From assembly GCA_900545505.1 (NCBI GenBank), contig UQZC01000022.1, forward strand, positions 1 through 13,102: a stretch of DNA of 13,102 nt. The letters are read 5' to 3'. This document shows positions 1 through 7,214 of the stretch, piece by piece. The notes beneath the pieces were generated by a model that saw only the letters and a program-made list of their open reading frames with translations, did no database searches and was not told where the DNA came from. Position 1 is the first letter of the stretch; the number at the start of each line of letters is the position of its first letter. Source of the DNA: an uncultured Collinsella sp. Its GTDB lineage: Bacteria; Actinomycetota; Coriobacteriia; Coriobacteriales; Coriobacteriaceae. Made by a program: the position numbers and the translations under genes.

Positions 1-583
1 CCACCATAAGGACCTCGTGCGGCTCGAGCCCCATCACCTGAAGTTGCTCTAGATAGTAGGTGGCATCGGGCTTGCAGCGGGTGGTGTTACCCATGTGCGT
101 GACAAGCTCAAAGGGGGCGTCGGCCAGGTCGCCCCAGCCCATGCGGCACTCGATGGCCCCCTGCGGAAAGCTGGGGTTGGTAAAGAGCGCGCAGCGCAGC
201 CCTGCGTCCTGTACGGCCTGGAGCGCGGCGTGCGCGCCCGGCATGGCGTGGGCGTTAATGACATCGTCGTTCTTGTACGGAAGAACTTCGCGGTCATAGT
301 AGGTAAACGCCTCGTAGATGAGGGGATCGGAGAGGCAGATGCCGCACCTGCGCTCGACCTCTTCTTGGTAAAACTCAAGATTGGTGCGATTGTCCGTGCC
401 GCTGCGGCGATTGGCGTTGAGGTCGACAAGGATGGTGCCCAGGCGTGCCATCGTGCCACCGCGGCTGCGTCGCCCGATATCCGAGAGCATCGACGAGACA
501 TCCTTAAAATAGCGAAGGATGAATGCGTTGAGGTTGATGCTAAGAAGCGTTTCGTCCATATCGAAAACGACTGCTTTGAGCAC
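1..583 (-). CDS. HAD-superfamily hydrolase, 3' end beyond window
   Basis: This is the first 194 codons of a haloacid-dehalogenase-type phosphatase whose C-terminus lies off the left edge. The GTG start is chosen because a GAGAAAGG ribosome site sits just upstream and the catalytic motif follows at once: residues 7-12 read FDMDET, the DxDxT nucleophile and acid pair. A long alpha-helical cap follows. Motif II is the T in LFTNPS at about residue 137, and a lysine in RCKPD fits motif III. The motif IV acidic pair should lie just past the window after EVLMV. The family dephosphorylates small phosphometabolites in the cytoplasm; the substrate cannot be told from sequence. It is divergent from rpsA across 315 bp. 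Other frames on both strands here are open but carry no family motif. Confidence 0.88.
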   Translation of the reverse strand, partial: MLKAVVFDMDETLLSINLNAFILRYFKDVSSMLSDIGRRSRGGTMARLGTILVDLNANRRSGTDNRTNLEFYQEEVERRCGICLSDPLIYEAFTYYDREVLPYKNDDVINAHAMPGAHAALQAVQDAGLRCALFTNPSFPQGAIECRMGWGDLADAPFELVTHMGNTTRCKPDATYYLEQLQVMGLEPHEVLMV

Positions 584-898
584 GCGGGCACCTTTCTCGT
601 AAATTTGATCTAGAGTCGTTGGCTCCGGATACTTTACCCCAAAGCCAAATGCCTGGCTGGTTATCGTCAAGTTGCGGAGACGTGTGTTCATAAGATTACG
701 AAAAAGTCTCCACACGAGTAAAAAATCGCAGTTCACGCTTGAAATCGAACTCATTTCCCCGTAACCTATACGAACGTGATTGCATAAGCGTCACATTAGT
801 ATCTGTCGGCTCCCGAGTGTTCCTAAACGTTGTGTGCTTGTCGCACCCTTCTGTAGGTCCTAGCAATCGGGGCCCCGTAGTTCGAAAGGGGTCCACCT
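584..898. promoter_or_regulatory. Divergent intergenic region between HAD gene and rpsA
   Basis: These 315 bp hold no convincing gene. They are more AT-rich than the flanks and must carry the promoters for the HAD gene (-) and rpsA (+). A weak rpsA candidate is TTGAAA at 739-744 with TAACCT at 762-767, a 17-nt spacer. Two alternative 6-bp stems at 676-716 and a hairpin over the rpsA ribosome site at 870-894 are described under findings. No tRNA fold was seen on either strand. Confidence 0.5.
870..894 (+). promoter_or_regulatory. Hairpin overlapping the rpsA ribosome binding site
   Basis: GGGCCCC at 870-876 can pair with GGGGTCC at 888-894 across an 11-nt loop, giving seven pairs including one G-U. 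The 3' strand contains the GGGG of the rpsA ribosome site AAAGGGG (885-891), which lies 7 nt before the TTG start. The fold would therefore hide the ribosome site. The pairing is directly visible; a regulatory role is inference, though autogenous control of ribosomal protein S1 through its own leader is known in Escherichia coli. Confidence 0.45.
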
Positions 899-2065
899 TT
901 GAGTGAGATTCAGAACTCGTCCATTTTCTCTCTTGACGATGTCAACGAGGAGGAGATGAACAACCTCATCGACGGTACGATTACCGACTTTGATGAGGGC
1001 GATCTCGTTAACGGCACTGTCGTTAAGATCGAGCATGACGAGGTGCTCGTTGACATCGGATTCAAGTCCGAGGGCGTTATCCCGGTCCGCGAGCTGTCCA
1101 TCCGCAAGGACGCTAACCCTGCAGACATCGTTGCACTCGGTGATCCCATCGAGGCTCTGGTTCTCCAGAAGGAGGACAAGGACGGTCGTCTGGTCCTGTC
1201 CAAGAAGCGTGCCGAGTACGAGCGTGCTTGGAACCGCATCGAGGAGAAGTTCAACTCCGGCGAGAACGTCGAGGGCGAGGTTATCGAGGTTGTCAAGGGC
1301 GGCCTGATCCTCGACATCGGCCTGCGTGGCTTCCTGCCCGCTTCCCTCGTCGACCTCCGTCGCGTCAAGGACCTCACCTCCTACATGGGCACCCGCATCG
1401 AGGCTCGCGTCATCGAGATGGACCGCAACCGCAACAACGTCGTCCTCTCCCGTCGTGTCGTGCTCGAGGAGTCCCGTAAGGCCGAGCGCTCCGAGATTCT
1501 GTCCAAGCTCAAGTCTGGCATGCGTCTCCAGGGCACCGTTTCCTCCATCGTCGACTTCGGCGCCTTCGTCGACCTCGGCGGTATCGACGGCCTCATCCAC
1601 ATCTCCGAGCTCTCCTGGAACCACGTCAACCATCCTTCCGAGGTTGTCAAGGTCGGCCAGGAGGTCGAGGTCGAGGTTCTCGACGTCGATCTCAACCGCG
1701 AGCGCATCTCCCTGGGTCTCAAGCAGACCACCGAGGATCCGTGGCGCGCACTGGTCAAGAAGTACCCCGTCGGCGCTATCGTCGAGGGCACTGTGACCAA
1801 GCTTGTCCCGTTCGGCGCTTTCGTCGACCTGGGCGAGGGCATCGAGGGCCTGGTGCACATCTCCGAGATGGCCAACAAGCACGTCGATCAGCCTTCTCAG
1901 GTCACCCACGTGGGCGACAAGGTTCAGGTCAAGGTCATGGAGATCGACCTCGACCGTCGTCGTATCTCCCTGTCCATGAAGTCCGCTGCTGAGACTCTGG
2001 GCGTCGAGATCGAGGTTACCCCGCTTCCTTCCGAGAAGAAGGACGAGGAGACCGACGCCGAGTAA
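899..2065 (+). CDS. rpsA: 30S ribosomal protein S1
   Basis: This 388-residue protein is ribosomal protein S1, which binds mRNA on the small subunit and helps load it. Four S1 (OB-fold) RNA-binding repeats are visible at about residues 36-103, 121-186, 206-275 and 292-361. The last two are the most typical, with DFGAFVDL...GLIHISELSW and PFGAFVDL...GLVHISEMA. An acidic tail ends in DEETDAE. Four repeats is normal for actinobacterial S1, against six in Escherichia coli. The start is TTG, supported by AAAGGGG seven bases upstream and by an acidic S1-like N-terminus. Codon choice is strongly biased (GTC, CGT/CGC, AAG, GAG), as expected for a highly expressed gene. It has its own terminator, so it is probably monocistronic. 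Confidence 0.97.
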   Translation: MSEIQNSSIFSLDDVNEEEMNNLIDGTITDFDEGDLVNGTVVKIEHDEVLVDIGFKSEGVIPVRELSIRKDANPADIVALGDPIEALVLQKEDKDGRLVLSKKRAEYERAWNRIEEKFNSGENVEGEVIEVVKGGLILDIGLRGFLPASLVDLRRVKDLTSYMGTRIEARVIEMDRNRNNVVLSRRVVLEESRKAERSEILSKLKSGMRLQGTVSSIVDFGAFVDLGGIDGLIHISELSWNHVNHPSEVVKVGQEVEVEVLDVDLNRERISLGLKQTTEDPWRALVKKYPVGAIVEGTVTKLVPFGAFVDLGEGIEGLVHISEMANKHVDQPSQVTHVGDKVQVKVMEIDLDRRRISLSMKSAAETLGVEIEVTPLPSEKKDEETDAE

Positions 2066-2090
2066 ATCGGTTTGACGATCACTTGTTTTA

Positions 2091-2123
2091 AGGGATCCGT
2101 CCGCAATGGACGGGTCCCTTTTT
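2091..2123 (+). terminator. Rho-independent terminator of rpsA
   Basis: A 12-bp stem (2091-2102 with 2108-2119, one T-G wobble) closes a 5-nt GCAAT loop and runs into TTTTT. It lies 25 bp after the rpsA stop codon. Confidence 0.92.
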
Positions 2124-2388
2124 GCAATTGGTGCCGAGATACATGATGCTGCCCATGCTGTCTGCAGGCTATTTGGTTGTCGGTGCATGAAAAAATGCCG
2201 ACATCCCGCCTCGGGGAGGAGGCGGGAACGCACCGAGTAGACGGAGGGGTGTGGAGCGCGGTCGCGTCTCGACTGACGACGTTGCCCATCGACGGGACTA
2301 TTGTAGCGCATGGGTGGTTCTTGGTTTATCGTGTCGAACGCTTGTGTTGTGCCATTGCCTGCGGCAACGGTGTGCTACACTCTTGCAC
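2124..2388. other. Gene-free spacer between rpsA and rnpB, with two tandem hairpins
   Basis: No believable gene lies in these 265 bp; the ORFs that cross them are random or overlap rnpB. Two adjacent hairpins stand out. The first is GTCGG-TG-CAT (2179-2188) with ATGCCGAC (2195-2202) around GAAAAA. The second is a perfect 8-bp stem, CCCGCCTC (2205-2212) with GAGGCGGG (2219-2226) around GGGGAG. Neither has a run of T directly after it on the + strand. The right end holds the rnpB promoter. Confidence 0.5.
2373..2381 (+). promoter_or_regulatory. Extended -10 promoter of rnpB
   Basis: TGCTACACT is an extended -10 element (TG-N-TACACT). It ends 7 nt before the first base of the RNase P RNA, which is the right spacing for transcription to begin at the mature 5' end. 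A TTGCCT at 2355-2360 could serve as a -35, but the spacer would be only 15 nt. Confidence 0.55.
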
Positions 2389-2752
2389 TGCTGAGTGGGC
2401 CAGACGGTCGCGCGATGTGCTGCTTGCAGCACGCGTGAGGAAAGTCCGGGCTCCAGAGGGCGGGATGCCGGCTAACGGCCGGGCGGAGTGATCCGACGGA
2501 AAGCGCCGCAGAAAAGAAGACTCCCACCTGCGCCGCAAGGCGTAAAGGGAAAAGCTGAAACGGTGGTGTAAGAGACCACCAGCGTCGTGGCAACACGACG
2601 GCTTGGCAAGCCCCATCCGGAGCAAGCGCGAATAGGAACGCTATGGGCCGGCCCGGTCCGCGTTCGGGTAGCGTGCGTGGAGCTGCACGGTAACGTGCAG
2701 ACAAGATAAATGACCGTCCACGACAGAACCCGGCTTACAAGCCCACTCAGCA
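2389..2752 (+). ncRNA. rnpB: RNase P RNA, bacterial class A
   Basis: This is the catalytic RNA of ribonuclease P, which removes 5' leaders from tRNA precursors. The hallmark GAGGAAAGTCCGGGCTCC is at 2437-2454 and its partner ACAGAACCCGGCTTA at 2723-2737; together they form the P4 core. The ends are set by the P1 helix, where TGCTGAGTGGG at 2389-2399 pairs perfectly with CCCACTCAGCA at 2742-2752. The internal GCGAATAGGAACGC region and the GC-rich hairpins fit the ancestral (A) type found in actinobacteria. The length of about 364 nt is normal. ORFs in this segment are accidental. An extended -10 promoter lies directly upstream and a large hairpin follows. Confidence 0.97.
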
Positions 2753-2767
2753 CTTTGTTGACGCTGC

Positions 2768-2876
2768 GACGGCGTCAGCTGGCCGATTTGGCGCTCATTC
2801 GTCGGTCGCCGCCATAAGGCGTGCTCCCTCCTCTTTCGGGCCAAATCGACTCAGCTGACGCCGTCTCGCTGTTTTT
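2768..2876 (+). terminator. Long hairpin with T-run downstream of rnpB, probable terminator
   Basis: A perfect 14-bp arm (2768-2781 with 2852-2865) continues, after a small internal loop, into nine more pairs (2784-2792 with 2840-2848). TTTTT follows at 2872-2876. The stem plus T-run suits a terminator for rnpB, but the 47-nt loop is far larger than usual. The unit could also be a small inverted-repeat element. Confidence 0.6.
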
Positions 2877-2979
2877 GCCTGGTCATCGGCGTTGCCGTTC
2901 TATTTACCGGGGTTATCGGTACGGCCTTTGCCGTATTATTGAGGCTGTTTGTTGCTTTGCTTGTTGTTGAGGGGCTTTG

Positions 2980-3615
2980 TTGGACAGCTATTTTACTCTG
3001 CAATCGAATATTGAGGCTTCGGGCGAGTTTGTGGACCGCAAGAGTCGGTTTATTGCCCAGCTGGTCCATATTGAGTCCGAGGACGAGGCGAATGCCTTTA
3101 TCGAGATGGTTCGAAAGCGTCATTACGACGCTCGACACAATGTTCCCGCGTGGATTTTGGTCGATGGACGCGAGCGCCAGAGCGATGATGGTGAGCCGAG
3201 TCGAACGAGCGGCATGCCGACGCTCGAGGTGCTGCGCGGTGCGGGGCTCAAAAATGTTTGCTGCGTAGTGACGCGCTATTTTGGTGGCACGCTGTTGGGG
3301 CCTGGTGGCTTGGTGCGCGCCTATACCGCGGCGACGCAGGCGGCGGTGGCCGCGGCTCAGGAGGCCGGGCAGATCGTTGAGATGACAAGCGTCGTGCCGG
3401 TTGACGTGCATGTTGCCTATCCGCAGTATGAGCAGGTGCTTCGTTTGGCGCAGGATTCGGGTGCCAAGGTTTCGGATACCGATTACGCGGATGCCGTGAC
3501 GATTCATTTAGTGTTTAAAGCGGGGGAGCAGGAGCCGTTTTGCGCTAAGATGCGCGAGCTTATGGCGGGGCGCGAGGAGATCGAGGTCGGCGCTCCCGAA
3601 TTTGCGGAGTTCTAA
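2980..3615 (+). CDS. IMPACT/YigZ family protein (UPF0029)
   Basis: This is a cytoplasmic protein of 211 residues from the IMPACT/YigZ family. The N-terminal domain carries the family signatures SDDGEPSRTSGMP at about residues 68-80 and RYFGGTLLGPGGLVRAYTAA at about 99-118. A C-terminal ferredoxin-like domain (roughly 135-205) follows, and the length is normal. Members are linked to translation or stress in eukaryotes; the bacterial role is unsettled. The chosen start is the TTG at 2980, with GAGGGG at 2969-2974. A TTG one codon earlier is possible but sits too near the ribosome site. No ATG exists upstream because the frame is stopped at 2968. The gene stands alone and ends in a strong terminator. 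Confidence 0.93.
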   Translation: MDSYFTLQSNIEASGEFVDRKSRFIAQLVHIESEDEANAFIEMVRKRHYDARHNVPAWILVDGRERQSDDGEPSRTSGMPTLEVLRGAGLKNVCCVVTRYFGGTLLGPGGLVRAYTAATQAAVAAAQEAGQIVEMTSVVPVDVHVAYPQYEQVLRLAQDSGAKVSDTDYADAVTIHLVFKAGEQEPFCAKMRELMAGREEIEVGAPEFAEF

Positions 3616-3618
3616 CGG

Positions 3619-3670
3619 CGACGGCCGGCGTGCTTTTGGATGGATCCCAAGCGCGCCGGCCGTCGTTTTT
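3619..3670 (+). terminator. Rho-independent terminator of the YigZ-family gene
   Basis: A 12-bp GC-rich stem (3619-3630 with 3654-3665) has a 23-nt loop and runs straight into TTTTT. It lies between two convergent genes and has a T-run only on the + strand side. Confidence 0.88.
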
Positions 3671-3683
3671 CTGTTGCTGACGT

Positions 3684-4129
3684 TTACTCGGCGAGCTGCT
3701 TTAGTACATCGCAGGCGATCTCGACGGCATCGTCGATGCAGCCGGGGCAGCTGCGGAGCGGACCTTTATCCGATCCGATGCCCTTGAGCGTGCCGCAGAC
3801 GGTCGTCGTGTTCTTCTCGCCAAATCGCTTGGCAATTTCGCGCGACAGCTTGTAGGTCTGGCCTTTGGTCTTGGGGTTCTCATGCCGTCGCTCATTACAA
3901 AGCCCATGATGGCAACAGCGCCCGAGATGGCGCCGCAGGTCTCGGTCATGCCACCCATGCCGGCGCCAAAGCCCTCGGTGAGGGTAAAGGCGGTCTGGGG
4001 GTCGAGCCCGACGGCAGGTGCGAGCGTGCAGGCGACGGCCTGGGCGCAGTTAAAGCCGCGGGCGTGGTATTCGGCAGCCTGAGCCTGGCAGGCGGCGGTG
4101 TCGAGCTGGGTGGTATCGATCTGCTTCAT
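3684..4129 (-). pseudogene. C_GCAxxG_C_C family redox-type protein, frameshifted
   Basis: The protein begins MKQIDTTQLD at an ATG with a strong AGGAGA site. It shows the cysteine pattern of the C_GCAxxG_C_C family: C28 in FNCAQAV, then TETCGAISGAVAIMG at 62-76. Reading frame is lost at about 3881, just after SDGM. In the next frame the rest of the family reads on cleanly from ENPKTKGQTYKLSREIAKRF to VCGTLKG, CPGC and a stop at 3684-3686. The span of 446 nt is one base short of a 148-codon gene plus stop, so a single lost base (for example ATGGAG to ATGAG) explains it. Members are small, probably metal- or redox-linked proteins of unknown function. The shift could be a real mutation or a sequence error. 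Confidence 0.85.
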
Positions 4130-4279
4130 CGTTGTCTCCTTGGTCACGGTGTACCCGCCTATGGTACCCGTGACGGGGCGTGTAATCATCGAGAGCTTCA
4201 TGTATGCCTCGTTTTTATCTATCGAGCAAATGCCCAAGGCTTGAGATAAATACACCTGATCAATTTGTCCCATAACCTA

Positions 4280-4353
4280 CCTTGGGGATGGGTTGAGAGG
4301 GGTGCAGGGTAGCGGTATCGTGAACCGAATGAAACGTAACCCAGGCAAGGGAG
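4280..4353 (+). promoter_or_regulatory. Candidate structured leader of the sulfhydrylase gene
   Basis: CCTTG (4280-4284) pairs with CAAGG (4346-4350), and TGGGTT (4289-4294) pairs with AACCCA (4338-4343). Together they enclose about 43 nt that contain a small CGGT/ACCG hairpin (4313-4316 with 4324-4327). The 3' strand of the outer stem overlaps the ribosome site AAGGGAG (4347-4353). I cannot match it to a riboswitch class I know; it lacks a clear SAM-I core. Covariation is untested. Confidence 0.35.
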
Positions 4354-4359
4354 TTAGAT

Positions 4360-5643
4360 ATGAGCGAGCAGACTATCGGTACTACATGTGTTCAGGGCGG
4401 CTATCACCCGGGAGATGCCGAGCCGCGCCAGGTGCCCATCTACCAGTCCACCACGTGGAAGTATGACACGTCCGAGCACATGGGCAAGCTGTTTGACCTA
4501 GAGGAGTCGGGCTACTTCTACAGCCGTCTGCAGAACCCCACGTGCGATTTGGTTGCCGCCAAGATCTGCGAGATGGAGGGTGGCACCGCTGCGATGCTCA
4601 CGAGCTCGGGCATGGCCGCGAACTTCCTCGCGATCTTTAACGTTGCCGGCGCCGGCGATCACGTGGTCGCGAGCTCTGCCATCTACGGCGGTACCTACAA
4701 CCTGCTGGCTCACACCATGGGTCGTATGGGTTTGACCTGCACGTTCGTTGCCCCCGACTGCACCGATGAGGAGCTCGAGGCAGCCTTTGAGCCCAATACC
4801 AAGCTCGTCTTTGGCGAGACGATCGCAAACCCCGCCCTTGCCGTGCTCGATATTGAGCGCTTTGCCAAGGCTGCACATGACCACGGCGTGCCGCTGATGG
4901 TCGACAACACCTTCCCGACACCCGTGATGTGCCGTCCCTTTGAGTGGGGCGCCGACATCGTTACGCACTCCACCACCAAGTACATGGATGGACATGCTGC
5001 CTACCTGGGCGGTGTGATCGTTGACCACGGCCAGTTTGACTGGATGGCCCATGCGGACAAGTTCCCGGGTCTCACCACGCCCGACGAGAGCTACCACGGC
5101 GTGACCTATGCTGAGAAGTTCGGTCGCGAGGGCGCCTTCATTACCAAGGCAACCGCTCAGCTCATGCGCGATTTCGGCCCCATGCAGAACCCGCAGGCGG
5201 CGTTCTTCCTGAACAGCTCGCTCGAGAGCCTGCATGTGCGCATGCCGCGCCATTGTGAGAACGGCCTGGCCGTTGCCAAGTTCCTGCAGAGCCACCCCAA
5301 GGTGCGCTTTGTGAGCTATCCGGGTTTGGAGGGCGACAAGTACTACGACATCGCTCAGAAGTACATGCCCAACGGTACCTGCGGCGTTGTGAGCTTTGGC
5401 TTTAACGGTGGTCGCGCGGCGGCCGAGACCTTTATGAAGAGCCTCAAGCTCGCCCAGATCGCCACGCACGTGGCCGACGCCCGCACTTGCTGCCTGCATC
5501 CCGCTAATGCCACGCATCGCCAGATGAATGATGAGGAGCTCATCGCCTGTGGCATCTCCGCCGACATGGTGCGCCTGTCGTGCGGCCTCGAGGATACGGC
5601 CGATCTGATTGCCGACCTTGAGCAGGCACTCGAGCAGTGCTAG
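4360..5643 (+). CDS. metY: O-acetylhomoserine sulfhydrylase-type PLP enzyme (Cys/Met metabolism family)
   Basis: This 427-residue enzyme belongs to the cystathionine-gamma-synthase-like, PLP-dependent family. Length and N-terminus fit the O-acetylhomoserine sulfhydrylase branch, which makes homocysteine from O-acetylhomoserine and sulfide. The PLP lysine is K207 in HSTTKYMDGH and the cofactor-binding aspartate is D182 in VDNTFPTP. Other family marks are YSRLQNPT (start of the active-site region), SSGMAA, NPxxAxLD near 157-165, and HPANATHRQM, which holds the substrate carboxylate region. The usual small residues before HPA are CC here, which is a little unusual. Methionine gamma-lyase is the main alternative and cannot be ruled out from sequence. 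The ATG has GGGAG upstream. Transcription is probably its own, with a terminator at 5712. Confidence 0.88.
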   Translation: MSEQTIGTTCVQGGYHPGDAEPRQVPIYQSTTWKYDTSEHMGKLFDLEESGYFYSRLQNPTCDLVAAKICEMEGGTAAMLTSSGMAANFLAIFNVAGAGDHVVASSAIYGGTYNLLAHTMGRMGLTCTFVAPDCTDEELEAAFEPNTKLVFGETIANPALAVLDIERFAKAAHDHGVPLMVDNTFPTPVMCRPFEWGADIVTHSTTKYMDGHAAYLGGVIVDHGQFDWMAHADKFPGLTTPDESYHGVTYAEKFGREGAFITKATAQLMRDFGPMQNPQAAFFLNSSLESLHVRMPRHCENGLAVAKFLQSHPKVRFVSYPGLEGDKYYDIAQKYMPNGTCGVVSFGFNGGRAAAETFMKSLKLAQIATHVADARTCCLHPANATHRQMNDEELIACGISADMVRLSCGLEDTADLIADLEQALEQC

Positions 5644-5711
5644 GCTAGCGTTCGCATAAGGCGCCGATGCTGGTAGAAAGCTTCGGCGACCTTTAGTTCC
5701 GATTCCGTAGG

Positions 5712-5758
5712 CGGGACCCCAATCGCGACTGTTTGTAGGCGATTGGGGCCCCGTTTTT
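5712..5758 (+). terminator. Rho-independent terminator of the sulfhydrylase gene
   Basis: CGGG-A-CCCCAATCGC (5712-5726) pairs with GCGATTGGGG-C-CCCG (5739-5753), giving 14 pairs with one mismatch. TTTTT follows at 5754-5758. A weaker hairpin lies before it at about 5656-5693 (AAGGCGCCGA with TCGGCGACCTT). Confidence 0.88.
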
Positions 5759-5784
5759 GCGTTGCGCCACTCGAAAGGATGGAT

Positions 5785-7089
5785 ATGGAGAAAACTGCAG
5801 AGCAGCTGCGCCGCGAGCACGTTGCTCTAGAGGGCGACACCCATGGCAAGAACAAATGGGCGATTCTGTTTACCGTGCTCATCATGACGTTTATGGTGTG
5901 TCTGGATTCGACCGTCGTGACCGTGGCGCTGCCCGTGATGCAAAAGGAGCTGGGCGTGGGCCTCGACCGCATTCAACTGGTGAGCTCGGTGTACCTGCTT
6001 GCGACATGCGTGGCTATGTTGCCGTTTGGCCGTCTGGGCGACGTGCGCGGCAAGGTGAATGTGTTCCAGTTGGGCGTCATTGTCTTTTCGGTCGGTTCGC
6101 TGCTGTGCGGCCTTTCGGCCTCGCTCGAGGTTCTTATCCTGGCACGCATTGTTCAGGGCATCGGTTGCGCGGCGGCCATGGCTAACAACATGGGTATCAT
6201 CACCGAGTCGTTTCCGGCGCGCGAACGAGGCCGTGCCATGGGTATTCTCGCGACCTTTGTGGCCCTCGGCATGATGTGTGGCCCCGTGCTCGGCGGCATG
6301 CTGGTGGCAAGCTTTCCCTGGGAGAGTATCTTCCTCATCAACCTGCCTATTGGCGTAATCTCGTTTATCGTGGGGCTCTACACGCTGCCGCATGTTAAGC
6401 CGGAGGCCGGCGAGCGTCCCATGTCCCTGATCGAGGCCGCTCGTCGCTGCTTTGCAAATTCGGCCTTCACTATCAACCTCGCCTGCATGCTCATTGTGTT
6501 CGTTGGTATTGGCGCATCCGAGTTTATTCTGCCGTTCTATTTTCAGGACGCCCACGGATTTGGTTCTGACATTTCCGGCCTGCTGTTTTTGGCGCTGCCG
6601 ATGGTGAATGCCTTTATCGGACCGCTTTCGGGTACGGTTTCGGACCGTGTTGGCTGCGAGGGCCCCACGGCGGTCGGCCTGGGCGTGTACGTGTGCGGTC
6701 TCTTTGCGGTAAGCACGCTCGACGAGCATTCTTCTATCCCCGTGATCGTGTGCTGCGTCGCATTTATGTCGTGCGGTACGTCGATTTTCCAAAGCCCCAA
6801 CAACTCGCTGTACATGGGCTCGGCTCCGCGCGAGGCGCTCGGCTTTGCGGGCAGCTTGGGCAGTTTGGCGCGCTACGCCGGCATGGCAGTGGGCATTACG
6901 GCGGCGTCGCATATCTTGTATGGGCAGATGAGCGTGGCGATGGGCGAGGCCGTGACCAGTATTGTTGCAGGTCGTCCGGATGTGTTCCTGTTTGGTTTTC
7001 GCTCGGTGTTCTACGTGTTGATGGCTGTGGCCGCTGTGGGCTTTGCGCTTGCCGTGGTGCGTTTGGTGAGGATACGCGTCCGCCATTAG
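5785..7089 (+). CDS. MFS transporter, DHA2-type multidrug exporter family
   Basis: This 434-residue membrane protein is a major facilitator, probably a proton-driven exporter of drugs or small organic molecules. The N-terminal half shows the drug:H+ antiporter-2 marks: LDSTVVTVALP (40-50, first helix), GRLGDVRGK (82-90, motif A), ARIVQGIG (120-127, motif B) and GPVLGGML (166-173, motif C). WESIFLINLPIG (179-190) is also typical of the DHA2 group. Length suggests about 12 helices, slightly short for 14-helix members. The start is the ATG at 5785 with AAAGGA six bases upstream; an ATG two codons earlier lies inside the ribosome site. The substrate cannot be predicted. No clear terminator follows. 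Confidence 0.92.
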   Translation: MEKTAEQLRREHVALEGDTHGKNKWAILFTVLIMTFMVCLDSTVVTVALPVMQKELGVGLDRIQLVSSVYLLATCVAMLPFGRLGDVRGKVNVFQLGVIVFSVGSLLCGLSASLEVLILARIVQGIGCAAAMANNMGIITESFPARERGRAMGILATFVALGMMCGPVLGGMLVASFPWESIFLINLPIGVISFIVGLYTLPHVKPEAGERPMSLIEAARRCFANSAFTINLACMLIVFVGIGASEFILPFYFQDAHGFGSDISGLLFLALPMVNAFIGPLSGTVSDRVGCEGPTAVGLGVYVCGLFAVSTLDEHSSIPVIVCCVAFMSCGTSIFQSPNNSLYMGSAPREALGFAGSLGSLARYAGMAVGITAASHILYGQMSVAMGEAVTSIVAGRPDVFLFGFRSVFYVLMAVAAVGFALAVVRLVRIRVRH

Positions 7090-7183
7090 CTTGTGGAAGC
7101 AGGCTTGCCACGAATCCGCTCATCTACTGGTCTTGCGGCTTTATGGTGCGATGCGGCTTGTGGGACGGGCGGGGGTCGGTCCG

Positions 7184-7192
7184 TGGTAGACT
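7184..7192 (+). promoter_or_regulatory. Extended -10 promoter of xpt
   Basis: TGGTAGACT (TG-N-TAGACT) is a good extended -10 element; no -35 is recognisable. The start of transcription would be near 7199, leaving a leader of about 48 nt. That is too short for a purine riboswitch, which controls xpt in Bacillus. Confidence 0.45.
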
Positions 7193-7214
7193 ATCGAACA
7201 ACGTTTATTAATCG

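Noticed and set aside
95..613. 172-codon + strand open frame across the HAD gene
   Set aside because: The - strand frame carries the HAD catalytic motifs; this one has none.
860..2311. 483-codon open frame on the - strand opposite rpsA
   Set aside because: It mirrors the codon bias of rpsA, spans the rpsA terminator and has a repetitive Leu/Asp/Val composition with no family motif.
2867..3268. Strongly hydrophobic + strand frame running into the YigZ-family gene (LVIGVAVLF...)
   Set aside because: It has no ATG or GTG with a ribosome site, continues into the wrong frame of a real gene, and its hydrophobicity comes from a T/G-rich stretch.
4280..4353. Standard SAM-I riboswitch before the sulfhydrylase gene
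   Set aside because: Fragments of the consensus appear, but spacing, the kink-turn and the core helices do not fit.
4498..7086. Long - strand open frames (440 and 419 codons) opposite the sulfhydrylase and MFS genes
   Set aside because: Both lie antisense to clear genes, cross the intergenic spacer, and are rich in His, Arg and Gln, as expected for GC-rich shadow frames.
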